A stretch of DNA of 59,663 bases from Bacteroidaceae bacterium. Lineage in GTDB: Bacteria; Bacteroidota; Bacteroidia; Bacteroidales; Bacteroidaceae. Location of the stretch: assembly GCA_017448965.1 (NCBI GenBank), contig JAFSKK010000055.1, positions 1-59,663 of the forward strand. Direction: 5' to 3'. Shown one piece after another: positions 43,424 to 52,212 of this stretch. Within the stretch, counting starts at the first letter, position 1. Each line of letters begins with the position of its first letter. Under the pieces are notes generated by a model. The model had not been told where the DNA came from, did no database searches, and was given only the letters and a program-made list of their open reading frames with translations. The position numbers were made by a program, and so were the translations under genes.

Positions 43424-45517
43424 TTATGAATGAACTGAATGGTTGGGAGTGATGCCGTTGCGTTGGAGCAGGGCGTCAATCGTGGGTTCTCCGCCTCGGA
43501 AACGTTTGTAGAGAGTCATAGGAGGCTCCGTGCCGCCACGTGACAGGATGTTGTCGCGGAAACTCTGAGCCGTACTTGCATCGAAGATGCCTCTCTGCTT
43601 GAAAAGGGAGAAGGCATCAGCATCGAGCACTTCTGCCCATTTGTAACTGTAGTAACCAGCAGAATAGCCGCCTGCCATGATATGAGAGAACTGGACGGTC
43701 ATGCAAGTGCCGTCTTCTTCGGGAATGACACGCGCACGACTCCAAGCCTGACGTTCAAAGTCGAAGAGATTGGCTTCGAAGGGGGCTTTCAGCGTGTAGA
43801 AGGCCATATCGAGCAGGCCGAAACTTACCTGACGCATGCAAGCGTAAGCCACATTGAAGTTGCGGCTGGCGGTGATGCGGTCGATGAGTTCCTGCGGGAT
43901 GGGTTCGCCTGTCTCGTAGTGAGTGGCGAAAGTATTGAGGAATTCAGGTTCAATGCTGAAGTTTTCCATGAATTGCGATGGAAGTTCGACAAAATCCCAA
44001 TAGACGCTGGTGCCTGAGAGGGAACTGTAGGTGGTGTTAGCAAACATCCCGTGGAGAGCATGTCCGAACTCATGCAGAAATGTCTCCACCTCGCCCAGGG
44101 TGAGTAGGGCTGGTTTGGTGTCGGTGGCCTTCGAGAGGTTCATCACGATGGACACCTGTGGACGGGAGTTGGTGCCATCCTTCTCTTTCCATTGTTCCTT
44201 GAAGGAGGTCATCCAAGCACCCGATTTCTTCGAGGCTCGTGGATGGAAGTCGCAATAGAGCAACGCTAGGACACTGCCGTCCTTGTCGAGGACATCGAAC
44301 ACCTCCACATCGGGGTGATAGACAGGCGCTTCCGTATTCTGCTGGAAGGTGATGCCATAGAGTCGGGTGGCCAAACCAAACACGCCTTTCTTCACTTTGG
44401 AGAGTTCGAAGTAAGGTCGGAGCATCTCGCTGTTGATGTTGAAACGTTGTTCTTTCAACTTGTTGGCGTAGTAGGCAAAATCCCATGCTCGAAAAGCTCG
44501 TGAGCCTTTCCCCGTTGCCTCCGTGATCTTTACGTCGTTCAGCTCACAGTAGAGACGACGTACCGCTTCCACCTCTTCTTTTGCCGTAGGCATATAGGCC
44601 TCGATAAGTTGGTCGAGCAGGTGGTACACGTTTTCTTTCTTCTCAGCCATGCGGCGTGAAAGGGCATAGTCAGCATACGTCTGGAATCCCAGCAATTGTG
44701 CCATCTGTCTGCTCAGATTCACAATCCTGTTCACGATGGTCACGTTGTTGTTCTCGTTCTCGTGGGTACACATGGTGTTGTAAGCCATGTACATCTTTTC
44801 ACGCAGTTCACGACGGGCGGAATAGGTGATGAAGGGAGAAAACGACGGGGCTTGAAGCGTGAACACATATCCGTCCATTTCACGCTCTTTGGCCGTTTGT
44901 CGAGCCAGGTCGATAGCACTCTCTGGCAGTCCTTCGAGGTCTGCCTCGTCGGTGATGTGGAGCGTGAAGTCATTAGTGTCCTTCAGTTTGTTTTGCGAGA
45001 ATTGCAAGGCCAGTACACCCAGTTCTGCTGAGAGTTTTCGCAATTCAGCCTTTTTGTCTTCGGGCAGATTGGCACCATTGCGCACGAAACCCTCATAGCA
45101 GTTCGTGAGCAACATTTTCTGTTCAGCGTTGAGACGGGCAAACTCATCTGCAGCGTGGTCATCATACACGGCCTTCACGCGTCGGAACAGTCCTTCGTTC
45201 AGTCGAATGTTGTTGCTATGTTCAGTCAGGATGGGCGACATCTTCTGCGCCAATTCATCCATTGTGTCAGTCGTTTCAGCGCTGAGCATGTTGAAGAACA
45301 CATTGCTCACCCTCTCCAGCAGTTTTCCCCCTTCTTCCAGCGCTTCGATGGTGTTCTCGAAGGTGGGTGCATCAGGATTGTTCACAATGCGGTCAATCTC
45401 CAGGTCTTCCTCTTCGATGCCTTTCATCATGGCTGGCTCGTAGTCGGCCTCCTTGATGCGGTCGAAGGGTATATATTGATAGGGAGTGAAAAAAGGATTC
45501 ATCTTGTTGCTTGTCAA
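43424..45517 (-). CDS. dcp: M3-family metallopeptidase, peptidyl-dipeptidase Dcp-like
   Basis: 697 residues. The zinc site ETFLHEFGHALHGMFANTTYSSLSGTSVYWDFVELPSQFMENF is the M3 HExxH motif with the downstream Glu. MNPFFTPYQYIPFDRIKEADYEPA is the family start; Met 6 (45502) is an alternative start. It cuts dipeptides or oligopeptides from C-termini. No signal peptide here, so cytoplasmic peptide turnover is likely. Confidence 0.94.
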   Translation of the reverse strand: MTSNKMNPFFTPYQYIPFDRIKEADYEPAMMKGIEEEDLEIDRIVNNPDAPTFENTIEALEEGGKLLERVSNVFFNMLSAETTDTMDELAQKMSPILTEHSNNIRLNEGLFRRVKAVYDDHAADEFARLNAEQKMLLTNCYEGFVRNGANLPEDKKAELRKLSAELGVLALQFSQNKLKDTNDFTLHITDEADLEGLPESAIDLARQTAKEREMDGYVFTLQAPSFSPFITYSARRELREKMYMAYNTMCTHENENNNVTIVNRIVNLSRQMAQLLGFQTYADYALSRRMAEKKENVYHLLDQLIEAYMPTAKEEVEAVRRLYCELNDVKITEATGKGSRAFRAWDFAYYANKLKEQRFNINSEMLRPYFELSKVKKGVFGLATRLYGITFQQNTEAPVYHPDVEVFDVLDKDGSVLALLYCDFHPRASKKSGAWMTSFKEQWKEKDGTNSRPQVSIVMNLSKATDTKPALLTLGEVETFLHEFGHALHGMFANTTYSSLSGTSVYWDFVELPSQFMENFSIEPEFLNTFATHYETGEPIPQELIDRITASRNFNVAYACMRQVSFGLLDMAFYTLKAPFEANLFDFERQAWSRARVIPEEDGTCMTVQFSHIMAGGYSAGYYSYKWAEVLDADAFSLFKQRGIFDASTAQSFRDNILSRGGTEPPMTLYKRFRGGEPTIDALLQRNGITPNHSVHS

Positions 45518-45541
45518 TTTGTTCGTGTTGAGAAATGTTGT

Positions 45542-46210
45542 TTATCGATAGAGGTTCTCCAGATTCTCCACGATGAAACCACCGCGTTGCAGGGTCAGGA
45601 GCCCTTGTGCCTGCATCTCGTTGAGCGCAACGGAGACATTGAGTCTCGTTTCGTGGACGATGTCGGCCAGTTCCGTCATCTTGATTCTGAACTCCTTCCG
45701 TCCCTTGCCGACGGTGGAGTAGGCCAGCATGAACTTCACCATCTTGTGGCGCACCGAGTTGTCGGGAAACTCACACATCAAGCGTTGTGTTTGCTGGTAT
45801 TTGTTACAGGCGATGTTCAGCAGGTTGATTCTGATAATGTTGTTGTTCATCAGATGCTTCAGCACCACAGGCCGTTCGATAGTCAAGGTGCAGCCGTCGG
45901 AATTGAAGAAGTAGGAACGAGAGTATTTCTGGATCATGCCAAACATGTTGAAAGGTTCCAGCACCTTCAGGTCTGGCAAGTCTTCCACCAGCGTGAAGCG
46001 ACCGTTTTTCTCACGGTATTCCGCACCGATGTCTCCGCTGATGACATAGACGAGTTTGTGGCAGGCATCTCCCTGCATCACAATCTCGTCGCCTTCGTGG
46101 TAATTGACGAAGTTCAAACGCACATGTTCCATCACCTCCGACAATTCCAGGGTGGTCAAACCTTGGAAGAGTGGAAGTTGGAGCAATCGTTCAAACATGG
46201 TCAGTTCCAT
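45542..46210 (-). CDS. Crp/Fnr-family transcriptional regulator
   Basis: 222 residues. cNMP-binding-like beta roll (about 15-120: LPLFQGLTTLELSEVMEHVRLNFVNYHEGDEIVMQGDACHKLVYVISGDI). Dimer helix about 125-150 and a winged helix at the end (MTELADIVHETRLNVSVALNEMQAQGLLTLQRGGFIVENLENL). No four-cysteine Fnr iron-sulfur set. The effector is unknown. Located just after apbE on the same strand, 14 bp apart, so probably co-transcribed. Confidence 0.9.
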   Translation of the reverse strand: MELTMFERLLQLPLFQGLTTLELSEVMEHVRLNFVNYHEGDEIVMQGDACHKLVYVISGDIGAEYREKNGRFTLVEDLPDLKVLEPFNMFGMIQKYSRSYFFNSDGCTLTIERPVVLKHLMNNNIIRINLLNIACNKYQQTQRLMCEFPDNSVRHKMVKFMLAYSTVGKGRKEFRIKMTELADIVHETRLNVSVALNEMQAQGLLTLQRGGFIVENLENLYR

Positions 46211-46223
46211 ACGAAATCCTTTC

Positions 46224-47408
46224 TTATTGAACCATTAAGTTTTGCAGGCTTTCCGTGTGCCATTCCTGCATGCCTCCATCAGCATCCGTGTAGATGAAGA
46301 AGACCATCAGTTCAGGATGCTTGGCCAGCACCTTCTTGGCTTCGTCCAAGCCCAGCACCATGAAGGCCGTGGCAAAGGCATCAGCCGTGGCGCAGTCTTG
46401 TGCCAACACGGTGGACGAAAGAATGCTGTGCTGCACGGGGTAGCCAGTGCGGGGGTCGATGGTGTGCGCATACTTTTTGCCGTCCTTCTCGTAGTAGTTG
46501 CGGTAGTTGCCCGACGTGGCCATCGAGAGTTGGGTCACTTGCAACACCTGCTCAATCTCATTGCTGATGCTGGCAGGGTCGTCATCGGGTTTGTTGATGC
46601 CGATGCGCCAGAGTTCGCCTCGTGGATTCGTTCCTCTCACACGCACTTCGCCGCCAATCTCCACCATGTAGTTCTTGATGCCGAGACCTTCCAGATATTT
46701 GCCGACCGCATCCACACCGTATCCCTTGGCGATGGCGCTGCAATCCAGCATCGTCTCAGGATGCTCTTTCACAATCTTTCCGTCCACCAGTTTCACCGTC
46801 TGATAGCCCACGAAGGGAAGAAGGCTGTCCACTTTGGCCTGATTGACCTCAGCCATGTTCTTGAAACCGAAACCCCACAAGTTCACCAATGGTGCTACCG
46901 TAATGTCGAATGCGCCGTTCGTTTCAGCCGACACCTTCTGAGCCAGCGTGAACACCTCCACAAACATGGAGTCCGTTTCCATGCTGGCATTGTTGTTGAT
47001 GGCCGTGATGACCGATTCCTTGTTGAACGGGGAGAGCGAGTGATCCACCTGTTTGAGGGCGGCATCGATTCCCTTCTGCATGTCCTGCTGATACTGATAA
47101 GTGATGTGGTAGAACGTGCCGAACACCTCGCCTTCGTTCCTTTGGGTGTCGGACGTTTTCCATTCCTGACCCACCACGTTTGTCTTGTCTGCTGCAGGTC
47201 GGTTAGTTCTGATGATATAGACGGTTCCTACAATCAGCAAGATGAGCAAAGGCCAGCCCCACCACTTGATTTTGTGTGGCGCATACGGGTCGAACTTATT
47301 CTTCTGTTCCTTCTTCGTCTCCGTCGTCTGTGTCTCCGTCTTCGTTGTCTGCTCCGTTGTCGCTGCTGTCTGTTTCGTCATTTCCTGTTGCTTCTGTTCC
47401 ATTTTCAT
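46224..47408 (-). CDS. apbE: FAD:protein FMN transferase ApbE-like, with charged N-terminal extension
   Basis: 394 residues. After a Gln/Thr/Lys-rich leader (1-37) comes one membrane helix (WWGWPLLILLIVGTVYIIR, about 49-67). The ApbE domain shows GTFYHITYQY, SLSPFNKESVITAIN, VAPLVNLWGFGF, DCSAIAKGYGVDAVGKYLEGLGIKNYMVEIGGEVRVRG and TIDPRTGYPVQHSILSSTV. It covalently attaches FMN to periplasmic-side proteins such as Nqr/Rnf subunits. The extension is coded across the 113-bp overlap with the DUF6048 gene, so the true start may be any of Met 1, 3 or 10. Confidence 0.92.
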   Translation of the reverse strand: MKMEQKQQEMTKQTAATTEQTTKTETQTTETKKEQKNKFDPYAPHKIKWWGWPLLILLIVGTVYIIRTNRPAADKTNVVGQEWKTSDTQRNEGEVFGTFYHITYQYQQDMQKGIDAALKQVDHSLSPFNKESVITAINNNASMETDSMFVEVFTLAQKVSAETNGAFDITVAPLVNLWGFGFKNMAEVNQAKVDSLLPFVGYQTVKLVDGKIVKEHPETMLDCSAIAKGYGVDAVGKYLEGLGIKNYMVEIGGEVRVRGTNPRGELWRIGINKPDDDPASISNEIEQVLQVTQLSMATSGNYRNYYEKDGKKYAHTIDPRTGYPVQHSILSSTVLAQDCATADAFATAFMVLGLDEAKKVLAKHPELMVFFIYTDADGGMQEWHTESLQNLMVQ

Positions 47409-48240
47409 TTTCTTTTTGAGAGTCCTCTTTCTCGGTAGCCTTGTCGTCAGTCTGTTGAGGAATGTCTCTGATTTCTATGTTGATGCCACGTTTGTGGCTC
47501 TTCTTCATGCCCCAGTTCAGGTCGAAGATAAGGTTGTATGTCGCGCCCCAGCAAGTGGTGTTGGTGGTATAACCGTAACCCGGTATGCAGTTGGGCTTGG
47601 CAAATTCGTTTTTGGTCGATGTGAGTTCACGTTTGTACCTGACAGACCATCCCATGTGGAAGTTCTTGAAAATCCTCACTTCGACACCAAACACCGCTTC
47701 CAGCCAATGACTGGTGCATTTGTTGTCCGTCATGCTGAAAGACCCGCTGCCACCCCAGATGGGGTCGGTCATCGATGGAACACTGATGTCGTACTTGAAG
47801 GCTGAGAAGCCGTATCGGGCACCGAGATAGAGCCTGTTGCTTTGGAACTTGTCCTTCAGCATGTTGAAGTCGATGCCGACGCGGGCATAGGGAGCGTTGA
47901 CTTTGTATTTAATCTTTGTGTTGAAGTCTTCCTTCGAGCATTTGCCGTAGCCCACCTCAACTATGGGGAAGTAGGTATTCTTCAGATTCAGCCTTAACGC
48001 TCCCTCCATGGTGCCATAGTCGGAAACCATGTAGGCAACAGGTCCATACACATCCCCAGACAACGTGAAACCCTGAAAGAACACCAAGTGCTGCTTCTCT
48101 TCCTCCACAGCCACATACTTGGTCGGTTTCGGTTTCTCGCCAGGCATCAGCGGTTGGGGCTGTTGCTCTTGAGCCATCGATACCCATGTGGATGCGATGA
48201 AGCATACTGCTGTTATGATATGTTTGTATGAATGCCTCAT
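47296..48240 (-). CDS. DUF6048 family outer-membrane protein with acidic tail
   Basis: 314 residues. Signal peptide MRHSYKHIITAVCFIASTWVSMAQ. The body fits the DUF6048 pattern of an outer-membrane barrel (YFPIVEVGYGKCSKEDFNTKIKYKVNAPYARVGIDFNML ... LYLGARYGFSAFKYDI ... WGATYNLIFDLNWGMKKS). The last about 55 residues are low-complexity Glu/Asp/Asn/Thr (DNGADNEDGDTDDGDEEGTEE) and read across the apbE start. DUF6048 is usually found next to DUF6452, as here (2 bp). Confidence 0.85.
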   Translation of the reverse strand: MRHSYKHIITAVCFIASTWVSMAQEQQPQPLMPGEKPKPTKYVAVEEEKQHLVFFQGFTLSGDVYGPVAYMVSDYGTMEGALRLNLKNTYFPIVEVGYGKCSKEDFNTKIKYKVNAPYARVGIDFNMLKDKFQSNRLYLGARYGFSAFKYDISVPSMTDPIWGGSGSFSMTDNKCTSHWLEAVFGVEVRIFKNFHMGWSVRYKRELTSTKNEFAKPNCIPGYGYTTNTTCWGATYNLIFDLNWGMKKSHKRGINIEIRDIPQQTDDKATEKEDSQKENENGTEATGNDETDSSDNGADNEDGDTDDGDEEGTEE

Positions 48241-48242
48241 CT

Positions 48243-48854
48243 TTACTCTGTTTCAACAACTCCGTTAAAGTAAATCTTGATGTTGATAGCACCATCATAA
48301 TTGACATTCGGATTGCCAATCTCCACATGGTCGAAGGCTGCATCGGTCGCTGTGACCCCCAACAGTGTGTGGAAGCGGTGGGCACCACACTCGGGCAGTT
48401 CCACGTGCGGAAAACTGCTGTGGCGAATCTTGATGGTGTCCTTCAGCGAAATCATCTTGTAAGAGAAAATCAGCGTGTCCTCCTCGTTGAAATAACTCAT
48501 GGGCACCTTGATGTTCGAAGCACCATATTTCTGGTTGATCAAGATAGTGTCCTTGCGCTGCTGCGAGGTGGTTTCCGTGTAGCCCTGATTGATGAGTGCC
48601 GTATCCTGCTCATCCTTTGTCACCGTCATGTTTCCCAATTTCCGATAGGTGTACACCGTCTTATACCCTGGCATGAGCGTGGTGATGGTGATGGTGTCAC
48701 CGTAAGAGATGGCATTCCCCTCCGCATCATAACAGCCAAAGTTGCAGGTCACAGTGTTCTCCAACGGACAGTTGTTCGAATAACAGCCCGTCAGCACCAT
48801 GAGTGCCATCGCCATCATGCTCCCCAAGATTCTATGTCTGCAGTTCTTTCCCAA
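48243..48854 (-). CDS. DUF6452 family lipoprotein
   Basis: 203 residues. Lipobox MVLTGCYSNNCPLENTVTCNFGCYD. Cys-rich early part, then beta-rich sequence (YGDTITITTLMPGYKTVYTYRKLGN; ASNIKVPMSYFNEEDTLIFSY) with a terminal KIYFNGVVETE. It pairs with DUF6048 in a two-gene unit. Role unknown; both proteins are in the envelope. Confidence 0.85.
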   Translation of the reverse strand: MGKNCRHRILGSMMAMALMVLTGCYSNNCPLENTVTCNFGCYDAEGNAISYGDTITITTLMPGYKTVYTYRKLGNMTVTKDEQDTALINQGYTETTSQQRKDTILINQKYGASNIKVPMSYFNEEDTLIFSYKMISLKDTIKIRHSSFPHVELPECGAHRFHTLLGVTATDAAFDHVEIGNPNVNYDGAINIKIYFNGVVETE

Positions 48855-48871
48855 ATTTCTTATTTTTTCAG

Positions 48872-48907
48872 ATTACTCGGATTGCTCGGAGTATTCGGAT
48901 TACTCCG
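48872..48907. repeat. Four 9-bp repeats ATTACTCGG-like
   Basis: ATTACTCGG, ATTGCTCGG, AGTATTCGG and ATTACTCCG in strict 9-bp register. CGGAGTA and TACTCCG within it form a 7-bp hairpin. It lies in the 65-bp gap between the GT2 stop and the DUF6452 start (both minus strand). Confidence 0.75.
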
Positions 48908-48919
48908 ATTGTTTATCCC

Positions 48920-49879
48920 TTAAATTTCCTTCTCCACCTGATACTTATTTCTCTCCTGGCTGTTACGGCTGATGAGGTCGCCCAGGAATCCTGCCACAAA
49001 CAGCTGCGTACCCAGAATCATCATCGTCAGCGAGATGTAGAAGTATGGGTTGTCCGTCACAAGGGCATGGGGCACATGCTGACAGAGTGCCACCACCTTG
49101 ATGGTGCCTACAATGATGATGGCGATGAAACCGATGATGAACATCAGGGTGCCGATGAAACCGAAAATATGCATTGGTTTCATGCCGAAGGTGCTGATAA
49201 ACCAGAGGCTCATCAAGTCGAGATAGCCGTTCACGAAGCGGTTCAGCCCCATGAACTTGCTCTTGCCGTGCTGACGTGCCTGATGGTGTACAGGCTTCTC
49301 TCCAATCTTGCTGAAACCTGCATTCTTTGCCAGATAGGGGATGAAGCGGTGCATCTCGCCATACACCTCAATGTGCTTCACCACATCCTTGCGGTAGGCC
49401 TTCAAGCCGCAGTTGAAGTCGTGCAGATTGTGGATGCCGCTCACCATGCGTGTGGTGGCGTTGAACAACTTCGTCGGAATGGTCTTCGACAACGGGTCGC
49501 CTTGACTGCGGTTCATCTTGAAGCCGCTCACCAAGTCGTAGCCATCCTCCTTCACCATGCGGTAGAGTTCCGGAATCTCGTCGGGGCTGTCCTGCAGATC
49601 GGCATCCATCGTGATGACCACATCGCCCTCCGCTTTCTCAAACCCGTGGAATAGGGCAGGGCTCTTGCCGTAGTTGCGGCGGAACTTGATGCCGTGCACC
49701 TCAGGAAACTTCTTGCCCAGCTCCTCAATCACCTCCCAAGAGCGGTCGGTGCTGCCGTCGTTCACAAAGATGACTTCGTAGGAGAAGCCATGCTCATCCA
49801 TCACACGCTTGATCCATTCGTGAAGTTCCGCGATGGATTCATCTTCGTTATAAAGTGGAACTACTACTGAAATGTCCAT
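48920..49879 (-). CDS. Membrane-anchored family 2 glycosyltransferase
   Basis: 319 residues. GT-A fold: ISVVVPLYNEDESIAELHEWI at the start, catalytic DxD-type MDADLQDSPDEIPELY (about residue 88). Two C-terminal membrane helices (MHIFGFIGTLMFIIGFIAIIIVGTI; YFYISLTMMILGTQLFVAGFLGDLI). This is the dolichol-phosphate-mannose-synthase-like / GtrB group, which moves a sugar from a nucleotide donor to polyprenyl phosphate. Pairs with DUF4199 upstream by 15 bp. Confidence 0.93.
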   Translation of the reverse strand: MDISVVVPLYNEDESIAELHEWIKRVMDEHGFSYEVIFVNDGSTDRSWEVIEELGKKFPEVHGIKFRRNYGKSPALFHGFEKAEGDVVITMDADLQDSPDEIPELYRMVKEDGYDLVSGFKMNRSQGDPLSKTIPTKLFNATTRMVSGIHNLHDFNCGLKAYRKDVVKHIEVYGEMHRFIPYLAKNAGFSKIGEKPVHHQARQHGKSKFMGLNRFVNGYLDLMSLWFISTFGMKPMHIFGFIGTLMFIIGFIAIIIVGTIKVVALCQHVPHALVTDNPYFYISLTMMILGTQLFVAGFLGDLISRNSQERNKYQVEKEI

Positions 49880-49894
49880 AATTGTCTTGCTATC

Positions 49895-50461
49895 TTATTT
49901 CAAGTTGTTGATTCTTTTCAGGTTGTACGATGCGACAATGGCGACGACGAAAGAGAACGTGAGGCCATAGAAGAAGTTGTTGTTGAAGACAATCAGCGCC
50001 TTGTCCAGTGCGGAGAGACCGCTCATGTCTTTCATCATGTCAATCATCTGCGCATACTGTTCGCCCATGCCGAGGCTCTTGTACGTGCTCGTCATTTCAG
50101 GCATGGTGAGCATTTCGTTCAGTCGCCCGAACAGCGATCCGTCATCCATGAACTGGAAGTAGGCGTACACAATCAGCCCATTGAGCAGACACGCATACAT
50201 GAACATGGAGATGGAGAAAATCAATCCCTGAAGATAGCTCAAATTCTCTCCAATCAGAAAAACCTTCCTGTTGAGACGGAAAGCTAAAACGAAAGGAAGC
50301 ACGAACGCCACCCCACACAGCATGAAGCACAGCAGGATGAGCAGCGCATTGTCATAGATGATGCCCTCCACGTATGAGAGGAACAACGCCCCCCAACTCA
50401 ACCCCACGAAAGTACCGTATTCCATAGAATACGACCTGTATGTCACGTTCTTTGTAGCCAT
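49895..50461 (-). CDS. DUF4199 membrane protein
   Basis: 188 residues with four hydrophobic helices (about 17-35, 38-60, 75-98, 155-178). TYRSYSMEYGTFVGLSWGALFLSYV is typical of DUF4199, and the gene is commonly just before a GT2 gene in Bacteroidetes, as here. Possible helper for the glycosyltransferase; unproven. Confidence 0.88.
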   Translation of the reverse strand: MATKNVTYRSYSMEYGTFVGLSWGALFLSYVEGIIYDNALLILLCFMLCGVAFVLPFVLAFRLNRKVFLIGENLSYLQGLIFSISMFMYACLLNGLIVYAYFQFMDDGSLFGRLNEMLTMPEMTSTYKSLGMGEQYAQMIDMMKDMSGLSALDKALIVFNNNFFYGLTFSFVVAIVASYNLKRINNLK

Positions 50462-50845
50462 CGAAATCTTGATACCTGTCCTTGTTTATTTATATAATAT
50501 GTGTAACCGTGCGTGCACGATGACAAAAACGATGCAAAGTTAGGCATTTTAATTCACAGAATCGCAATTATAAGCCGAAAAATGTGGAGAATTTACAAAA
50601 TTAAGAGATTGAATCATCGACAAAAGATTTGACGGATTGAAAGGATGAAAGCCATACTCTGCGGCTTACACAATCCTTTCAATCCGTCAAATCCGTTGTG
50701 ATAAATGCTGATACACCCCTTCAACTTTCAATTACCCAAACGCCAGCGCATACCCTTTCTTGATTTTCTCCCTCACTTTTGCGGATGTTCAGCCCTCAGT
50801 GAAAAGCAGAAAAACGGTTTTTTCTTTCATGTTTGTTATTGTTTT
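50462..50845. other. Gene-free stretch upstream of DUF4199
   Basis: Contains a minus-strand -7 box TAACTTTG (50535-50542, weak -33), the perfect inverted repeat 50627-50692, and below it an A/T-rich part. The minus strand at about 50720-50770 reads KVREKIKKGYALAFG then stop without a start codon, which could be the tail of a lost gene; weak. Confidence 0.5.
50627..50692. repeat. Perfect 20-bp inverted repeat with 9-bp units and AAAGCC-ATACTCTG core
   Basis: ATTTGACGGATTGAAAGGAT (50627-50646) and its exact complement (50673-50692). Units of 9 bp: GATTTGACG, GATTGAAAG on the left; AATCCTTTC, AATCCGTCA, AATCCGTTG on the right. The loop reads AAAGCCATACTCTGCGGCTT, itself a small stem (AAGCC/GGCTT). 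The same core occurs at 19-33 and 72-78. Confidence 0.92.
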
Positions 50846-51010
50846 TCAATCGGCGTTGCCAGCACCCCAGAGTCTTGTGCCAACACGGATTTTCCCCTGA
50901 TCGTCTGCGAACTCGTTTGTTTTGTCTGGCGGTGTTTGTGAGCCGTTTAACAGTTGTGTGGTGCATACTGCGATGGTAGTGCACACGGGTGTGATGTATT
51001 TCTTTTTCAT
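50846..51010 (-). CDS. 54-residue protein coupled to the BspA-like gene
   Basis: Reads MKKKYITPVCTTIAVC, then TTQLLNGSQTPPDKTN and on to GTRLWGAGNAD. It belongs by pattern to the small Prevotella/Bacteroides proteins of the form MKKxYxxPxxxxxxxxxxxxLLxGS with an acidic tail. Its ATG overlaps the stop of the surface protein gene by 4 bp (ATGA at 51007-51010), indicating translational coupling. No signal peptide of normal kind. Function unknown. Confidence 0.75.
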   Translation of the reverse strand: MKKKYITPVCTTIAVCTTQLLNGSQTPPDKTNEFADDQGKIRVGTRLWGAGNAD

Positions 51011-52212
51011 TTAATTAAGTATTTTTTCCCGTTATTGATATATAATCCCTTCGTAGTGGGTTTGCCGCTGAGCTGTCGGCCGTGCAAATCATACCACTTT
51101 CCCTCACACTGAGTAGGAGCGGGGGTGAGTCTTATTCCTGTCTCTTCGGGGTAGCCGATGATAAGACGTTCATTTGCTGACGCGGGAGAGGTGGAAATTA
51201 AAGAGGTGGGCACTCGCAGATAGGCCTTGTTGGCACCGATAGTGCCGCCACTGGTGGGGTAGAAGGTCGCTTTGTAGGCTTCGTTCACCAATTCGTTCAC
51301 CACGATGTAGTTGGTATAGTCGCCTTCAGTCGCAGCAATCTCAGTGGGTTCGGTGACACCCACGAGCATGTTATTGTCATAAAGGTCTTGCTCTTCTTGA
51401 GGGATGCTCTCGTCGTAGCGTGGCAGGTCGGCATCGTCGCTGGTATTCGTGCCGTTATGGATGAGCACACCCTTGCCCTTGGCTACATAATTTACGCGCT
51501 TAATGTAGATGTAGTGGCTGTTGTCTTCGTCTGTGCAGTATTGTTCGGCCACATAGAACAGCATGTTCGAACCGTTGTCTATATCTTGGAAGGTGGCATT
51601 GCCGCAGAAGGTGACCGCTTCCTTCGTGATTTCAAAGCGACCATAGACCTTCGCTGCGCCAAACTGTTGGTCGGAAACTAAGGAAGCAGGCAAAGTGACC
51701 CTGACATCCTCAGTCAAAACTCCAAGCAGAGTGGCGTTATCTGTAGAGATCTGTTCTTCTGTTGCCGGAATGTCTATCCACGCGCCGCTATAGCCCTCGA
51801 TATAAATAGTGCTGAGCGCGTCCCCGGCTACTAAACTCTTCAGCAGGGCACGAATGTTCGCCACCGTCATACTGCTACCCAAAATTTGGATGTCACCCAG
51901 CGGATTCTCCCGTTCTCCAAATAGCTCTGCCTCAAACACTGGGTTGCCACCATCTGCAATAATCAGCGCAGACACGTGGGCAGAAGTGGAACTGAAGGCT
52001 CCGCTTCTGACCGTTGTCACCGTAGCAGGAATGGTCAGCGAACTTGCGGCAAGGCCATTTTCCGTCAGCCCTGTAATGATGGTCTCACCGTTATCGTCAT
52101 CGTCATATTCAAAGCAGTTACTCTGTGCATACCCCGTCATGCTTCCCACTACCATCAGCAGGGCACACAAGATTCCCGTCTGCCCTCGTTGCATTTTTCT
52201 TATTTTACTCAT
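51007..52212 (-). CDS. BspA-like exported surface protein
   Basis: 401 residues from ATG 52212 (MSKIRKMQRGQTGILCALLMVVGSMTGYAQS, signal peptide). Residues about 40-95 (GETIITGLTENGLAASSLTIPATVTTVRSGAFSSTS) are a short BspA/TpLRR leucine-rich repeat; the centre is Ig-like or beta-rich, and the end GKWYDLHGRQLSGKPTTKGLYINNGKKYLIK is the short C-terminal tail seen on many Prevotella exported proteins, resembling type IX sorting tails. Likely cell-surface or secreted; ligand unknown. Confidence 0.82.
   Translation of the reverse strand: MSKIRKMQRGQTGILCALLMVVGSMTGYAQSNCFEYDDDDNGETIITGLTENGLAASSLTIPATVTTVRSGAFSSTSAHVSALIIADGGNPVFEAELFGERENPLGDIQILGSSMTVANIRALLKSLVAGDALSTIYIEGYSGAWIDIPATEEQISTDNATLLGVLTEDVRVTLPASLVSDQQFGAAKVYGRFEITKEAVTFCGNATFQDIDNGSNMLFYVAEQYCTDEDNSHYIYIKRVNYVAKGKGVLIHNGTNTSDDADLPRYDESIPQEEQDLYDNNMLVGVTEPTEIAATEGDYTNYIVVNELVNEAYKATFYPTSGGTIGANKAYLRVPTSLISTSPASANERLIIGYPEETGIRLTPAPTQCEGKWYDLHGRQLSGKPTTKGLYINNGKKYLIK

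Noticed and set aside
45155-46297. 380-codon plus-strand frame over the M3 peptidase and Crp/Fnr genes
   Set aside because: Crosses two well-supported minus-strand genes and has no domain of its own.
46242-47438. 398-codon plus-strand frame over apbE
   Set aside because: Antisense shadow; apbE motifs on the minus strand are unmistakable.
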